Assembly (NCBI GenBank): GCA_964636485.1
Contig: CAZWSO010000021.1
Coordinates: 1 to 24,939 of the forward strand
DNA length: 24,939 nucleotides
From: CAYXRS01 sp964636485
GTDB taxonomy: Bacteria > Gemmatimonadota > Gemmatimonadetes > Gemmatimonadales > Gemmatimonadaceae
Direction: 5' to 3'
Below the pieces are notes generated by a model that saw nothing but the letters and a program-made list of their open reading frames with translations, was not told where the DNA came from and did no database searches. A program made the position numbers and the translations under genes. Shown here one piece after another: positions 14,478 to 22,659 of this stretch. The first letter of the stretch is position 1; each line of letters opens with the position of its first letter.

Positions 14478-15433
14478 CGGATACCGCGTCCGCCCAGCTG
14501 CGCCGGATCCTGCACATCATCCCGCAGCTCGCCGACGATCGTCCCCACTCGCTCGAGGAGATCGCCGAGCGGGTTGGTGTGGACGTGGACACGATCCAGC
14601 GCGATCTCTGGTCGCTTGTCACCCGATTCGAGGAGCCGGGCGGATTCGTGGAGGGCGTGCAGCTCTATCTGGAGTCCGGCCGCGTATCACTGGTGTCGAA
14701 CCATTTCCGCCGCCCCATGCGGCTCACCTCGTCGGAGCTGAGCGCGCTGGAGCTCGGCCTGGCGATGCTGCGCGCCGAGCGGCCGCCCGATGAGCACCGA
14801 GCCATCGACCGAGCGCGGGAACGCCTTCGACAGGTAATAGCCAAGCTTCCTACTGATGCGGCTGCTGAGGGATCGCGGCACGCCAGCTTCGGTGCCATCA
14901 CCGGCGTCGAGCACCTGGCGCAGATTCGCAGCGCTCTTCAGGAACGTCGCAAACTCCGCCTCAGCTACAGGCGCGGCGATGCAACGGAATCGAGCGAGCG
15001 GGAGATCTGCCCGTACGCGCTGATCGTCTCGAGCGGAATGTTCTACGTGGTTGCATACTGCACCCAGAGCGAAGGCCTCCGGATCTTCCGCCTCGACAGG
15101 ATCGAAGCGGCCGAAGCGACGACAGAGCGATTCGAGCTTCCTGCTTCCTTCGCCCTCGATGCCGTGCTTCAGCGGGCCAGAGCACTGGGCGCCGAAGTCG
15201 CACACACGATGCGAGTGCGCTATTCGCCGCGCATCGCGCGGTGGATAGCGGAGCGTGAGGGCGGCGCGCCCGCTGCCGACGGCTCGCTCACGCTGGAGCA
15301 CCCGCTGGCGGACAGCGAGTGGGCGATGCGGCACGTGCTACAGTACGGCCCGGAGGCGGAGGTGCTCGAGCCGGCGGACTTGCGGGAGGCGCTGTGCGAG
15401 CGGCTCGCCAAGCTGGCCAATGATCTGAACTGA
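14474..15433 (+). CDS. WYL-domain transcriptional regulator, PafC-like (second of a pair)
   Basis: A 319-aa protein. Residues about 8-50 are the helix-turn-helix (SLEEIAERVGVDVDTIQRDL). The WYL domain lies at about 150-215, where the name motif is F190-Y191-V192 in SGMFYVVAYC and the RIFRLDRI strand follows. The C-terminal WCX-like part runs to the end. Start and stop form the four-base overlap ATGA with the preceding WYL gene, so the two proteins are probably made in equal amounts and may form a heterodimer, as PafB and PafC do. Regulation of the upstream nuclease gene or of a DNA-damage response is a guess from context. Confidence 0.85.
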   Translation: MTDTASAQLRRILHIIPQLADDRPHSLEEIAERVGVDVDTIQRDLWSLVTRFEEPGGFVEGVQLYLESGRVSLVSNHFRRPMRLTSSELSALELGLAMLRAERPPDEHRAIDRARERLRQVIAKLPTDAAAEGSRHASFGAITGVEHLAQIRSALQERRKLRLSYRRGDATESSEREICPYALIVSSGMFYVVAYCTQSEGLRIFRLDRIEAAEATTERFELPASFALDAVLQRARALGAEVAHTMRVRYSPRIARWIAEREGGAPAADGSLTLEHPLADSEWAMRHVLQYGPEAEVLEPADLREALCERLAKLANDLN

Positions 15434-15441
15434 GAGCGCCT

Positions 15442-15454
15442 GTCAGGGGCTGAC
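15442..15454. terminator. Small hairpin after the WYL pair (weak terminator candidate)
   Basis: GTCAG-GGG-CTGAC forms a five-base-pair stem with a three-base loop nine bases after the stop of the second WYL gene. No T-tract follows, so intrinsic termination is doubtful. The rest of the gap to 15626 also holds a 9-bp inverted repeat (15526-15534 with 15574-15582), between convergent genes. Confidence 0.25.
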
Positions 15455-15525
15455 GCAAAACCGCAGTGCGCTATCCTGCCCTTTAGATCGGGCTAGGGAG
15501 ACGCGGAACAGTCCCCCGCGCTCAC

Positions 15526-15582
15526 CTGCGCGAAACGAAGATTGCCAGCCACGGCCGTCGGCGTCAGCCGCTCTTCGCGCAG
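15526..15582. repeat. 9-bp inverted repeat between convergent genes
   Basis: CTGCGCGAA (15526-15534) and TTCGCGCAG (15574-15582) are exact reverse complements with a 39-base loop. A second pair, ATTGCC (15541-15546) and GGCAAT (15591-15596), overlaps it. The position between two convergent stop codons suggests a structured transcript end. Confidence 0.4.
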
Positions 15583-15626
15583 ATGGCCTCGGCAATTCCG
15601 ACCTCAAGCCGCACCGAAGCCCCCGA

Positions 15627-17039
15627 TCACCTCGGCGAGCTAACGCCGGGTTGATAGAGCGAGCCGATCCGCTGCGCACGAAAGACGTATCCCGTCTCGC
15701 CCTCTATTCGCCAGACCACGCGTCCTGTCGCATCGTACTCTTCGACACGCCCCGCGCTGCCGAACGACACCAGCACGCGATCGCCAGGCAGATCCTGAGT
15801 CGTGCCTCCAAGCAGCGCCGTGACTGGCGGGAGCGATCCGTACGACCCAGTCAGCCACGCCGAACGGGAGCCCTCGGCGTAGATGAAGCGCTTGGCGCTG
15901 CTCCGGGTGGGATCGCCCAGGTTGTCCAGGAGGAGAACCTGACCCGGCCCCGGCGTGCGCACGCCGTGCTGCCGCGCGAACGCCGGAACTGCCACTCCCG
16001 CGAACGCGAACTCGTTGCGCGGTCCACCCATCCTCCAGATCACATTGCCCGTCCGGGTATCGATCTTCGTGATCTCGCTGAGACTGCGGAATGATACGAG
16101 CAGGTTGCCGTCGACATCGAGGTCGAGTGCGTTGCCGTGCGTCCAGTTGACGGAGGTGCCGGTGAGGTCCGCCGGATCGAGATCCGCAATCGCGAACACG
16201 AAGTGGTCGAAGGGGCTCCACTCGAAGAGCAGGGCACCTCCCTCGTCCACGTGCTGCACAACGGTTCCGGTGACCCGCAATTGTTGGCCGGACAGCTCCA
16301 CCAGCCGAGTCTCGTCACACATGATCCAGTAGGAGCCGTCCGCAAGAGCGAGCAGATCGTGGAAGCGGGGCTGCAGCCCACGGGCACAGCCGAGCGTGCG
16401 TGTCAGATTGCCGAGTGGATCTACCTCCACCCACGGCGCGAGGTGCCCCGCTGGCGCGGGTGGTCGCGCGACGTAGCGTCCCATTGGCTGCGCCTGAAAG
16501 TTGAGCCCTGGACCGTTGCCGAAGTGATGGTACCAGACCACGCGTCCGCTGTTGTCAATGACGAGCCCGTAGTTGCCGGCGGCCAGCACGACGAAGCCGG
16601 GCGTGGGGTCGGGACCCCCGGCGACGAAACGAGGAAGGTCGTGCGGAAGCGATCCCGTCGAGAAGGCGAACACCTTGCCGACAGTAGTTTGTCCGCCGCC
16701 GTGGGCCACCAGCTGAACGTCATAGGTGGTCTCGGCGTGCAGGCCGAGCACCGGGATGCGGACATCATCGTGCGACGGCGCGACGCCGGGTGTGGTGCTG
16801 TCGAGAGCCTGGCCCGCGAGTCCGTAGTGGACCGCCACGCTGTCTGCCCCCGTCACGCGAGCCGTGACCACCGCGCTCAGGACATTGGTCGCGTTGCCAG
16901 TCACTGCGCTCGACAGAATCCCGGGCGGCTCGAGCGCAGCCGGGCGGAGCGCCAGGTCACTACCGCAACCCGCGGCAAGGAGACATGCGAACGACATGGG
17001 GATGCCAAGCCCGGTCAATCCCCAGTCCGGACTAGTCAA
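15627..17039 (-). CDS. Arylsulfotransferase-like (ASST family) lipoprotein
   Basis: A 470-aa protein. A hydrophobic N-terminus ends in LAAGC (Cys25), a plausible lipobox. An Ig/FnIII-like part (about 35-128) is followed by a propeller typical of arylsulfotransferases (GNYGLVIDNSGRVVWYHHFG, SLSEITKIDTRTGNVIWRMG). Residues matching the family's active site are in place: H227 in RFHDLL, H301 in WTHGN, R318 in SFRSL and H358 in RQHG. ASST enzymes move sulfate between phenolic compounds in the periplasm without PAPS, but many homologues are uncharacterised, so the substrate is open. The proposed TTG start overlaps the stop of the upstream lipoprotein gene by eight bases; a start at the ATG of residue 15 is also possible. 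Both would be translated from one transcript. Confidence 0.75.
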   Translation of the reverse strand: MTSPDWGLTGLGIPMSFACLLAAGCGSDLALRPAALEPPGILSSAVTGNATNVLSAVVTARVTGADSVAVHYGLAGQALDSTTPGVAPSHDDVRIPVLGLHAETTYDVQLVAHGGGQTTVGKVFAFSTGSLPHDLPRFVAGGPDPTPGFVVLAAGNYGLVIDNSGRVVWYHHFGNGPGLNFQAQPMGRYVARPPAPAGHLAPWVEVDPLGNLTRTLGCARGLQPRFHDLLALADGSYWIMCDETRLVELSGQQLRVTGTVVQHVDEGGALLFEWSPFDHFVFAIADLDPADLTGTSVNWTHGNALDLDVDGNLLVSFRSLSEITKIDTRTGNVIWRMGGPRNEFAFAGVAVPAFARQHGVRTPGPGQVLLLDNLGDPTRSSAKRFIYAEGSRSAWLTGSYGSLPPVTALLGGTTQDLPGDRVLVSFGSAGRVEEYDATGRVVWRIEGETGYVFRAQRIGSLYQPGVSSPR

Positions 17040-18348
17040 CTCTCACCGTTCCTACCATTCCATCCGTGAAGCTCTGCGACTGGCTGGTGCAGCGATACCG
17101 GTAGATGCCCGGTTCGGTGAAGGTGCGAAAGTGATACCCAGAGGTTTGCATTGGCGAGCTCGTGGGTTCGTGCGGATCGTCCTCGAACACCACATTGCAT
17201 GGAGCACTGACCATCCACTTCCACGCTACGGTCTTACCTGCCGACACCTGGACTTCGCTCGGAAAGAAGAACGGGTCGCAGACGTAGGAGTAGTACCACC
17301 CGCAATAGCCGTAGTCAGCCAGAGTGACGCGCGCGCTCACGCCTCTGGTCGTGAACGTCACGAGCGGCGCGCCGTGGATCGCATGCGCCGCCGCCTCGAC
17401 GGTGTGCGCGCCTTCATGAGAACCGAGAGTGTGCCTGGCAATCGCGACCGGGCCACTCACGACCGAACCCTCCGCTGTCACGTTCTGCTGATCGGTGAGC
17501 ACACCTGCGCCGGACGTGACCGTCCAGCTTATCGCGACGCCGCTGACCGGGTTGCCATGGGCGTCCAGTGCCTGAACGGTGTAGGGCTCGACTGGCAAGC
17601 CGACGAGCCCCACCTGGCCGTCGCCGTCAGCCGCGATGACGGCCGTGGGGTTCCCCGGATTTGCGACTGCCTCGAAGTGCACCGGGGATCCGATGAGCCC
17701 TTCCACCGACGCGGTGATGTTGTGAAGTCCGGCGCTCGTACCCAGCGTGTAGGCGACCTGGGCAATGCCGTTGGCGTCGGTTTGACTCGTGCTGCTGGAG
17801 AGAGAGCCGTCGCTCGCCGTCCATCTCACCACCACATCCTGAACCCTGGTACCGCTGTGGTCCGTGACAACCACCGAATAGGGTGACAGAGTCGTGAGCA
17901 CCGTATCGCTCTTGATACCGGCGTCGTCGTCAGGGTTGCGCGCAATCTGTGTGGCGTTCTGAATCTGAGAGACGGAGGTGAACAAGACCTCGATGCCGAA
18001 TTTTGCCAACGTCGCGCTCGTCCGTTGAAGGCCGGCAGTGGAGCCGAGGGTGCGGCGGGCTCGCGCGATTCCGTCGGCGTCAGTGCTGGAAGACCCGGTT
18101 TCCGGCTCGATGGCGCCACCATGTATATCCGTCATCCACAAAACCCGGACGTTCCGAACCGGTTGTCCGGCAGCATTCGTCACGCGCACCGCGAGCGGGA
18201 AGAGCAGCACGGTACCCGCCGATCCGATCTGACCATCGCCGGACACGATCATCATCTCGGACGCCACGGACGGCCCCGTCGGACCGTCCCCGCAGGAGGT
18301 GAGCAGGAGCACCGTGAGTGCTGCGACTGCGATGAACACACGGTTCAT
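17032..18348 (-). CDS. Ig-repeat lipoprotein with C-terminal degenerate cupredoxin domain
   Basis: A 438-aa protein from the ATG at 18348, which has GAGG upstream and gives a proper signal peptide (MNRVFIAVAALTVLLLTSC, lipid on Cys19). Three bacterial Ig-like (Big_1/invasin type) domains follow at about 28-130, 140-228 and 232-335, each with a D-x-x-G-I/V-A-x-A-x-x-T-L-G strand (DADGIARARRTLG, DANGIAQVAYTLG). Residues 340-438 have a cupredoxin outline: FFPSEVQVSAGKTVAWKW, CNVVFED, GIYRYRC, GMVGTVRV. In copper-binding relatives a His stands at the CNVVF position and three residues after the Cys. Here these are Cys384 and Gln423, while Cys420 and Met431 remain, so type 1 copper binding is doubtful. 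It is the first gene of a minus-strand pair with the ASST-like gene. Confidence 0.8.
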   Translation of the reverse strand: MNRVFIAVAALTVLLLTSCGDGPTGPSVASEMMIVSGDGQIGSAGTVLLFPLAVRVTNAAGQPVRNVRVLWMTDIHGGAIEPETGSSSTDADGIARARRTLGSTAGLQRTSATLAKFGIEVLFTSVSQIQNATQIARNPDDDAGIKSDTVLTTLSPYSVVVTDHSGTRVQDVVVRWTASDGSLSSSTSQTDANGIAQVAYTLGTSAGLHNITASVEGLIGSPVHFEAVANPGNPTAVIAADGDGQVGLVGLPVEPYTVQALDAHGNPVSGVAISWTVTSGAGVLTDQQNVTAEGSVVSGPVAIARHTLGSHEGAHTVEAAAHAIHGAPLVTFTTRGVSARVTLADYGYCGWYYSYVCDPFFFPSEVQVSAGKTVAWKWMVSAPCNVVFEDDPHEPTSSPMQTSGYHFRTFTEPGIYRYRCTSQSQSFTDGMVGTVRVD

Positions 18349-18554
18349 GGTGGCCTCATTCGTTGAAGCAGTACCGATGAAGAGCCAAATCGGACGACCT
18401 GGGGCGTCTTCCCCGTAAGACGGACAAGCGCAACGGAATTGCTCGGACCGAGTGGCGAATCGCAACCGGCGCTGAGGGCGTGCGTTGACGACGGGGACTG
18501 TGGCGCACGGAGGATCTCCGGCGCCTTGGCCGCGACGACTGGGTCTTGTTCGAT

Positions 18555-18588
18555 GGTGGGGCGGGACTTCCAGCCCGCCGATCCCACC
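18555..18588. other. Compound hairpin upstream of a 12-codon ORF
   Basis: The outer stem is GGTGGG (18555-18560) with CCCACC (18583-18588). The inner stem is GCGGG (18561-18565) with CCCGC (18574-18578), leaving an eight-base loop and a four-base bulge (18579-18582). The hairpin ends directly before an AGGAG ribosome-binding site, so it could influence translation of the short ORF that follows. Confidence 0.45.
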
Positions 18589-18598
18589 AGGAGTTACT

Positions 18599-18637
18599 AT
18601 GAGACAGCCCGCTGAACCGCTGGTGTCATCTGAATGA
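18599..18637 (+). CDS. 12-codon ORF (MRQPAEPLVSSE) with strong ribosome-binding site
   Basis: AGGAG at 18589-18593 is five bases before the ATG at 18599. The stop is at 18635-18637. It could be a leader peptide, the start of a gene that has since decayed, or chance. The hairpin immediately upstream makes a regulatory role conceivable. No similarity is recognised. Confidence 0.25.
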   Translation: MRQPAEPLVSSE

Positions 18638-18841
18638 ACTCCGCATGAACTCCGCTCCCATGCTCACTGCGCGCACACGACAGGAGGATGGCGGGCACGG
18701 GAGCCATTCGTTACGCAACAGCAGGCCCCGGATCTGGCGCTTCGGGCGTGTCAACGTCACTGTTCCATCCTGCTGGCAGCGCCCGTGGCGCACGATCGAC
18801 CAACCTCCGGATCCCGTCGTTCCGGCGTCCAATCCGAGGCC

Positions 18842-18907
18842 GCGCGACGGCTGGCGGCCACGATGACCGATCGGTATGCGATCGAGCGCGAGATCGGCCG
18901 CGGCGGT
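18842..18907 (+). pseudogene. Remnant of a Ser/Thr protein kinase N-terminus
   Basis: The frame reads ARRLAATMTDRYAIEREIG followed by RGG. This is the start of Hanks-type kinases, whose N-terminus typically has a basic helix, D-R-Y-x-I-E-R-E-L-G-x-G-G and then the ATP loop and M-A-x-V-Y. Here the similarity stops straight after GRGG; no VYLA, lysine or catalytic loop follows, and the frame ends at 19024. The kinase body is therefore missing, presumably deleted. Confidence 0.5.
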
Positions 18908-19060
18908 ACCAACTGCATCCCGTTGGCCCAACTATTCTTCAGAGGGATTCTGCCCTACGCGGTTAGCCCCCACGCCCGTGGCGCTCGGCTGGCAAGCGAG
19001 CCAGATTCAACCCACCGCGGCTGAAGTTCGCATCCCCCTCTCCCTCTCAGGCCCTGCACA

Positions 19061-21814
19061 ATGCGTCGTACCGTCCTTCTCGCCATGCTGGTGTTCGCGG
19101 GCGTGCCCCCGCTCTTCGCCGCACATGCCCAGCTGCCCGCGCCGCGCGACACGATACGCGATGACCTCCATTTCTCGTTTTACGATCGCGGACCCTACCG
19201 GCCCCAGGTTCCGCGTCCCGATTCGCTGCTCGGATACTCCATAGGAGAGATGCAGACGCAGTTCGCCTGGCAGGAGAAGGTCCTCCTGGCGACCGCTTCC
19301 GCAGCACCCGACCGTGTTCGCGTGGAGGAGATCGGAATGACGTCGGAGCGTCGAGTAATGCGGCTCTACATCGTTTCCTCGCCCGAAAACATCGCTCGGC
19401 TCGACACGATCCGCGCCGATCTCGGTCGCCTGGGTGATTCGCGCGTTACCAGCGTGGCCGACGCCAACGCGCTCGCGGAGCGGCTGCCGGCAGTGGTCTG
19501 GATCAACGAGAGCGTGCACGGAAACGAGTCGCCTGGTTTCGAGACGGCCATGTACACCCTGTACCAGCTGGCGGCGAGCGAGGAGCCCGCGACCCTGGCC
19601 GCGCTGCGCGACGTGATCGTCGTGCTGAATCCCAGCGCCAATCCGGACGGGCACGAGCGATTCGCCGCCTGGTACAACTCGATCTCGGTGCGGAGTCCGC
19701 AGCCGTACTCCCTGGAATACAACGAACCGTGGAGCATTCAGGGGCGATTCAATCACTACCGTTTCGACATGAATCGGGACGTGATGACTACCACGCAGCG
19801 CGAGGCGCGCGCGCTCGTGCAGGGCGCGATGCGCTGGCATCCGATGGTGGCGGTGGACCAGCACGGCTACACGTACAGTTTCTTCTTTCCTCCCACGGCG
19901 CGGCCGATGAATCCCAACCTCGGCGGCGATTTTCAGAAGTGGATGGAGATCTACGGCCGCGCCAACGCCGCGGCGTTCGATCACTTTGGCTGGATGTACT
20001 ACTCGCGCGACGTGTTCGACTTCTACGGGCCGTTCTACTGGGACAGCTGGCCGTCGCTCACGGGCGCGATCGGCATGACCTACGAAACCGACTGCCGCTA
20101 CGGAATTCAGACCCGGCGAGAGGATGGCTCGCTGTGCACGTTTCGAGCGGCGATCGCGAAGCACTACGTGTCGGCGCTGGCCACGATCGAGGCGACCGCG
20201 GCAAACCGGGCCGAACGAGTGCGCGACTGGGCGAAGTTTCGGCGCGAGGCCGTCGAGGAGGGGCGCAGCGCGCGCATGAAGCGCGTCGTGCTGGTGCCCA
20301 CCAGAGATCCGGCGCGCGCGGCCGCTTTGGCGGCGACGCTGGCGCGCTCGGGCATCGAGGTGCGGCGGACCACTGAACCGTTCAGCGCCGCGCGAGCTCA
20401 CGCCTTCGCCAACGACGCGGTCTCGTCGCGCCGCTTCGAGGCGGGTGCGTATGTCGTCGATCTTGCGCAGCCGCTCGGACGGGCCGCGCGCGCCGTGCTG
20501 GAGCCTTCACCTACGCTGGATACCGCATTTGCGCGTGTCCAGATCGAGCGCCTTGAACGCAACCTGCGTCGCGGCGCGAACGTGCGTCGCGAGGGCTACG
20601 AATTCTACGACGTGACGGCGTGGTCGCTGCCTGTCACCTTCGGGGTGGAGGCATACTGGACGGAGGATGCCGGGTCCGTCGCCGGGCCGCTGGTGACGAG
20701 TGACGAGACTCCCGTGTTCGGCGGTATAACCGGCGCGCGACCGGCTCGGAGCGCCTACGTCTTCTCCAGCGAACGCAATGGAGCACCGCGTCTCGCCTAT
20801 CATCTTCTCGCCGGCGGGTATCGCGTCGCTGTTTCCGATCAGGCGCTGGAGGCCGGCGGCAGAAGATTTCCGCGCGGCAGCTACGTAGTGCGCGTGGCGC
20901 GAAACGATTCCACCGTCCATACGCGCGTCGAGCAGCTCGCGCGCGAGGCAGGCGTCGAGGTGTTCGGCGTGAATACGGCCTTCGCCGAATCCGAGCAGTT
21001 CGGGATCGGCTCGGAGTCCATGTACGACCTGCGCCTGCCGGTGATCGCGGTGGCGGGCGACGAGGGGGTGAGCCAGACCTCCTACGGCGCCACCTGGTAC
21101 GTGCTCGAGCAGCGCTACGGCATTCCCTTCACACCCGTACCGACGCGGTGGCTGGCGAGCGGTGACCTGTCACGGTACAACGTGATCATCATCCCCAGTG
21201 GTTCGGCTGCCGCGTTGAACCGCGTGATCGGCAGCGCGGGCACCGATCAGTTGCGCGACTGGGTGCGACGCGGCGGCACGTTGATCACGATGGGAGGGGC
21301 GTCAGCTTGGGCCGCGCGCGACGACGTCAACCTCACGAGCGCTCGGGTAGTTGGGGCGGATGCGAAACCGGATACTAGCGCCGCGAACGCCGATACCGCG
21401 CGCGCGGCTGAGGTCGACGATCTGCTTGCCGTCACCAGCCCGTCGGCTACCAGCGGACGGCCGGCACCGCTTCCCGGCGCGCATTTCGACATGACGCTGG
21501 ACCGCACGCATTGGCTCACCAGCGGCTTCGAGGAGCCTCGGCTCACTATGATGCTGTACGGCGGCACCTTCCTCACGCTCTCCAGGGAAGGCGCCAACGT
21601 CGGGGTGTTCCCGCGTACCGGCCCCTTCCACCGTGCCGGGTTCGTGTGGCCAGACAACACCGAGCGCCTGCTGCGGAATACGTCGGCGGTCATCGTCGAG
21701 CCCACTGGCGGGGGACACGTTGTGGTGTTCGCGAACGAACCGCTCTTCCGGGCCTGGTGGCACGCGCTGGACAGGCTGGTGCTGAACGGCGTCGTGCTCG
21801 GTCCTACGTTCTGA
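19061..21814 (+). CDS. Secreted M14 zinc carboxypeptidase with C-terminal amidotransferase-like domain
   Basis: A 917-aa protein. The signal peptide (first 23 residues) ends at AHA-Q. The M14 domain runs from about 55 to 380 with zinc ligands H153 and E156 in ESVHGNES and H268 in AVDQHGY. The substrate-carboxylate region includes NPSANPDGHER (190-200) and DMNRD (236-240), and the catalytic Glu is E342 in YETD. The rest is beta-rich linker up to about 660, followed by a part resembling a class I glutamine-amidotransferase/DUF4350 fold (PVIAVAGDEGV, YNVIIIPSGSA, LRDWVRRGGTLITMGGASAW). Large M14 enzymes with this layout are common as exported peptidases in bacteria that degrade protein. The ATG at 19061 has a weak ribosome-binding site but gives an intact signal peptide. 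Confidence 0.9.
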   Translation: MRRTVLLAMLVFAGVPPLFAAHAQLPAPRDTIRDDLHFSFYDRGPYRPQVPRPDSLLGYSIGEMQTQFAWQEKVLLATASAAPDRVRVEEIGMTSERRVMRLYIVSSPENIARLDTIRADLGRLGDSRVTSVADANALAERLPAVVWINESVHGNESPGFETAMYTLYQLAASEEPATLAALRDVIVVLNPSANPDGHERFAAWYNSISVRSPQPYSLEYNEPWSIQGRFNHYRFDMNRDVMTTTQREARALVQGAMRWHPMVAVDQHGYTYSFFFPPTARPMNPNLGGDFQKWMEIYGRANAAAFDHFGWMYYSRDVFDFYGPFYWDSWPSLTGAIGMTYETDCRYGIQTRREDGSLCTFRAAIAKHYVSALATIEATAANRAERVRDWAKFRREAVEEGRSARMKRVVLVPTRDPARAAALAATLARSGIEVRRTTEPFSAARAHAFANDAVSSRRFEAGAYVVDLAQPLGRAARAVLEPSPTLDTAFARVQIERLERNLRRGANVRREGYEFYDVTAWSLPVTFGVEAYWTEDAGSVAGPLVTSDETPVFGGITGARPARSAYVFSSERNGAPRLAYHLLAGGYRVAVSDQALEAGGRRFPRGSYVVRVARNDSTVHTRVEQLAREAGVEVFGVNTAFAESEQFGIGSESMYDLRLPVIAVAGDEGVSQTSYGATWYVLEQRYGIPFTPVPTRWLASGDLSRYNVIIIPSGSAAALNRVIGSAGTDQLRDWVRRGGTLITMGGASAWAARDDVNLTSARVVGADAKPDTSAANADTARAAEVDDLLAVTSPSATSGRPAPLPGAHFDMTLDRTHWLTSGFEEPRLTMMLYGGTFLTLSREGANVGVFPRTGPFHRAGFVWPDNTERLLRNTSAVIVEPTGGGHVVVFANEPLFRAWWHALDRLVLNGVVLGPTF

Positions 21815-21832
21815 GTGGCGACGCGGAAGCAT

Positions 21833-21951
21833 CGCGTGCAGTTTCCGATCGGGGGTTCTGGACGCCCGATGGCGAGCGACCCCATTGCGGCAAAGTATAC
21901 GACGACGCCACGTTCGAGGCGGACGTGAAGTGGGTCGTTCCGGGTCCGTGA
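21833..21951 (+). pseudogene. Frameshifted partial copy of an exported-protein gene 3' end
   Basis: From 21833 the sequence matches, in inverted orientation, the minus-strand pseudogene at 23928-24068. The first about 57 bases differ by one substitution and one missing C, a stretch of about 30 bases is replaced by about 12, and the last coding part (DDATFEADVK, then PGP and the stop) is again shared. The missing base shifts the frame between MASDP and HC. There is no start codon or signal peptide attached. It lies 18 bases after the M14 stop. Confidence 0.7.
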
Positions 21952-22052
21952 TCATCGCGCGCCGTCCCGCTTGTCCGCGCCTTCAACGGCTCCGCGTGTC
22001 ATTGCTTTGTATCGTAAGGACGGCTAAGGTGGCAGCATAGGTAGCCCCTCCA

Positions 22053-22631
22053 ATGAGCAGCGCGATGCACGACCCAGTTGTTCCATCACATCGGGCCTCC
22101 CGAATCTCGAGCGCCTCCGATCGGCAGGGCCGCGCCGCATGGGCGGCACCCACGCGCCGGCATTTCCTCAGCCTGGTAACGGCGGCCGCAGCCGCGGTGC
22201 TCATGCCGCTCGCTCCGAGGCGCGCCCGTGCTCAGCGCGTGCTCGATTTACTGCTCCGTAACGGCCACCCGGAACCACGCCCGGGCATCGACGCATCCAG
22301 GGTTCTCACGGCGGAACAGCTGGCGGACACCCCCGACGTGATCAGCCTGTTCGACTCGATTCGCGAGATACCGCACATCGTCGATGGAATCCGCTGCTAT
22401 TGCGGCTGTGCCGAAATCGAGGGATATCGTTCCCTCCTCACATGCTTCGAGGCGCCGGGAATGTCGCAGTACTGCGAGGAGTGCCAGGGACAGGGCCAGC
22501 TCGCATACGCGCGGTGGAAGGAAGGTCAAACGCTGGAACAAATCCGCCGCGCGACCGACGCCCGCTACGGCAGCGGGTCGGGAGCGGGGCGCTCGATGCG
22601 ACCAATGTCCCACGAGCACGATCACCTCTGA
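22053..22631 (+). CDS. Tat-exported CYCGC-motif protein
   Basis: A 192-aa protein. A twin-arginine signal (TRRHFLSL at 34-41) precedes a hydrophobic stretch, with probable cleavage near RARA-Q61. The conserved part has C115-Y-C117-G-C119 (IRCYCGCAEIEGYRSLLTC), then C131 and C141-x2-C144, the pattern of the PCYCGC family. Six cysteines in such an arrangement could bind a metal or form disulfides. The C-terminus ends in HEHDHL, also metal-prone. Tat export suggests a cofactor is inserted before transport, which is my inference. The start is the ATG at 22053; a second ATG at 22065 would also retain the signal. It lies 28 bases upstream of the DUF2911 gene in the same direction, so the two are probably co-transcribed. 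Confidence 0.75.
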   Translation: MSSAMHDPVVPSHRASRISSASDRQGRAAWAAPTRRHFLSLVTAAAAAVLMPLAPRRARAQRVLDLLLRNGHPEPRPGIDASRVLTAEQLADTPDVISLFDSIREIPHIVDGIRCYCGCAEIEGYRSLLTCFEAPGMSQYCEECQGQGQLAYARWKEGQTLEQIRRATDARYGSGSGAGRSMRPMSHEHDHL

Positions 22632-22659
22632 GCTGCACGATCCAGGACTGGGAGGACGT

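Larger units (their letters stand above)
18349..19060. other. Long non-coding stretch between divergent genes
   Basis: About 710 bases without a convincing gene. It should hold promoters for the minus-strand lipoprotein operon and for the M14 peptidase gene. Visible structure: a compound hairpin at 18555-18588, a 12-codon ORF with a good ribosome-binding site (18599-18637), an 11-bp perfect tandem repeat (18634-18644 and 18645-18655) and a coding remnant that resembles a Ser/Thr kinase N-terminus (18842-18907). Confidence 0.6.

Noticed and set aside
18349..18465. 39-codon N-terminal extension of the Ig-cupredoxin lipoprotein
   Set aside because: The extension would bury the lipoprotein signal; the ATG at 18348 has a ribosome-binding site and gives a proper signal peptide.
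19007..20401. 464-codon minus-strand open frame opposite the M14 gene
   Set aside because: Arg/His-rich shadow; the plus strand carries the complete M14 active site.
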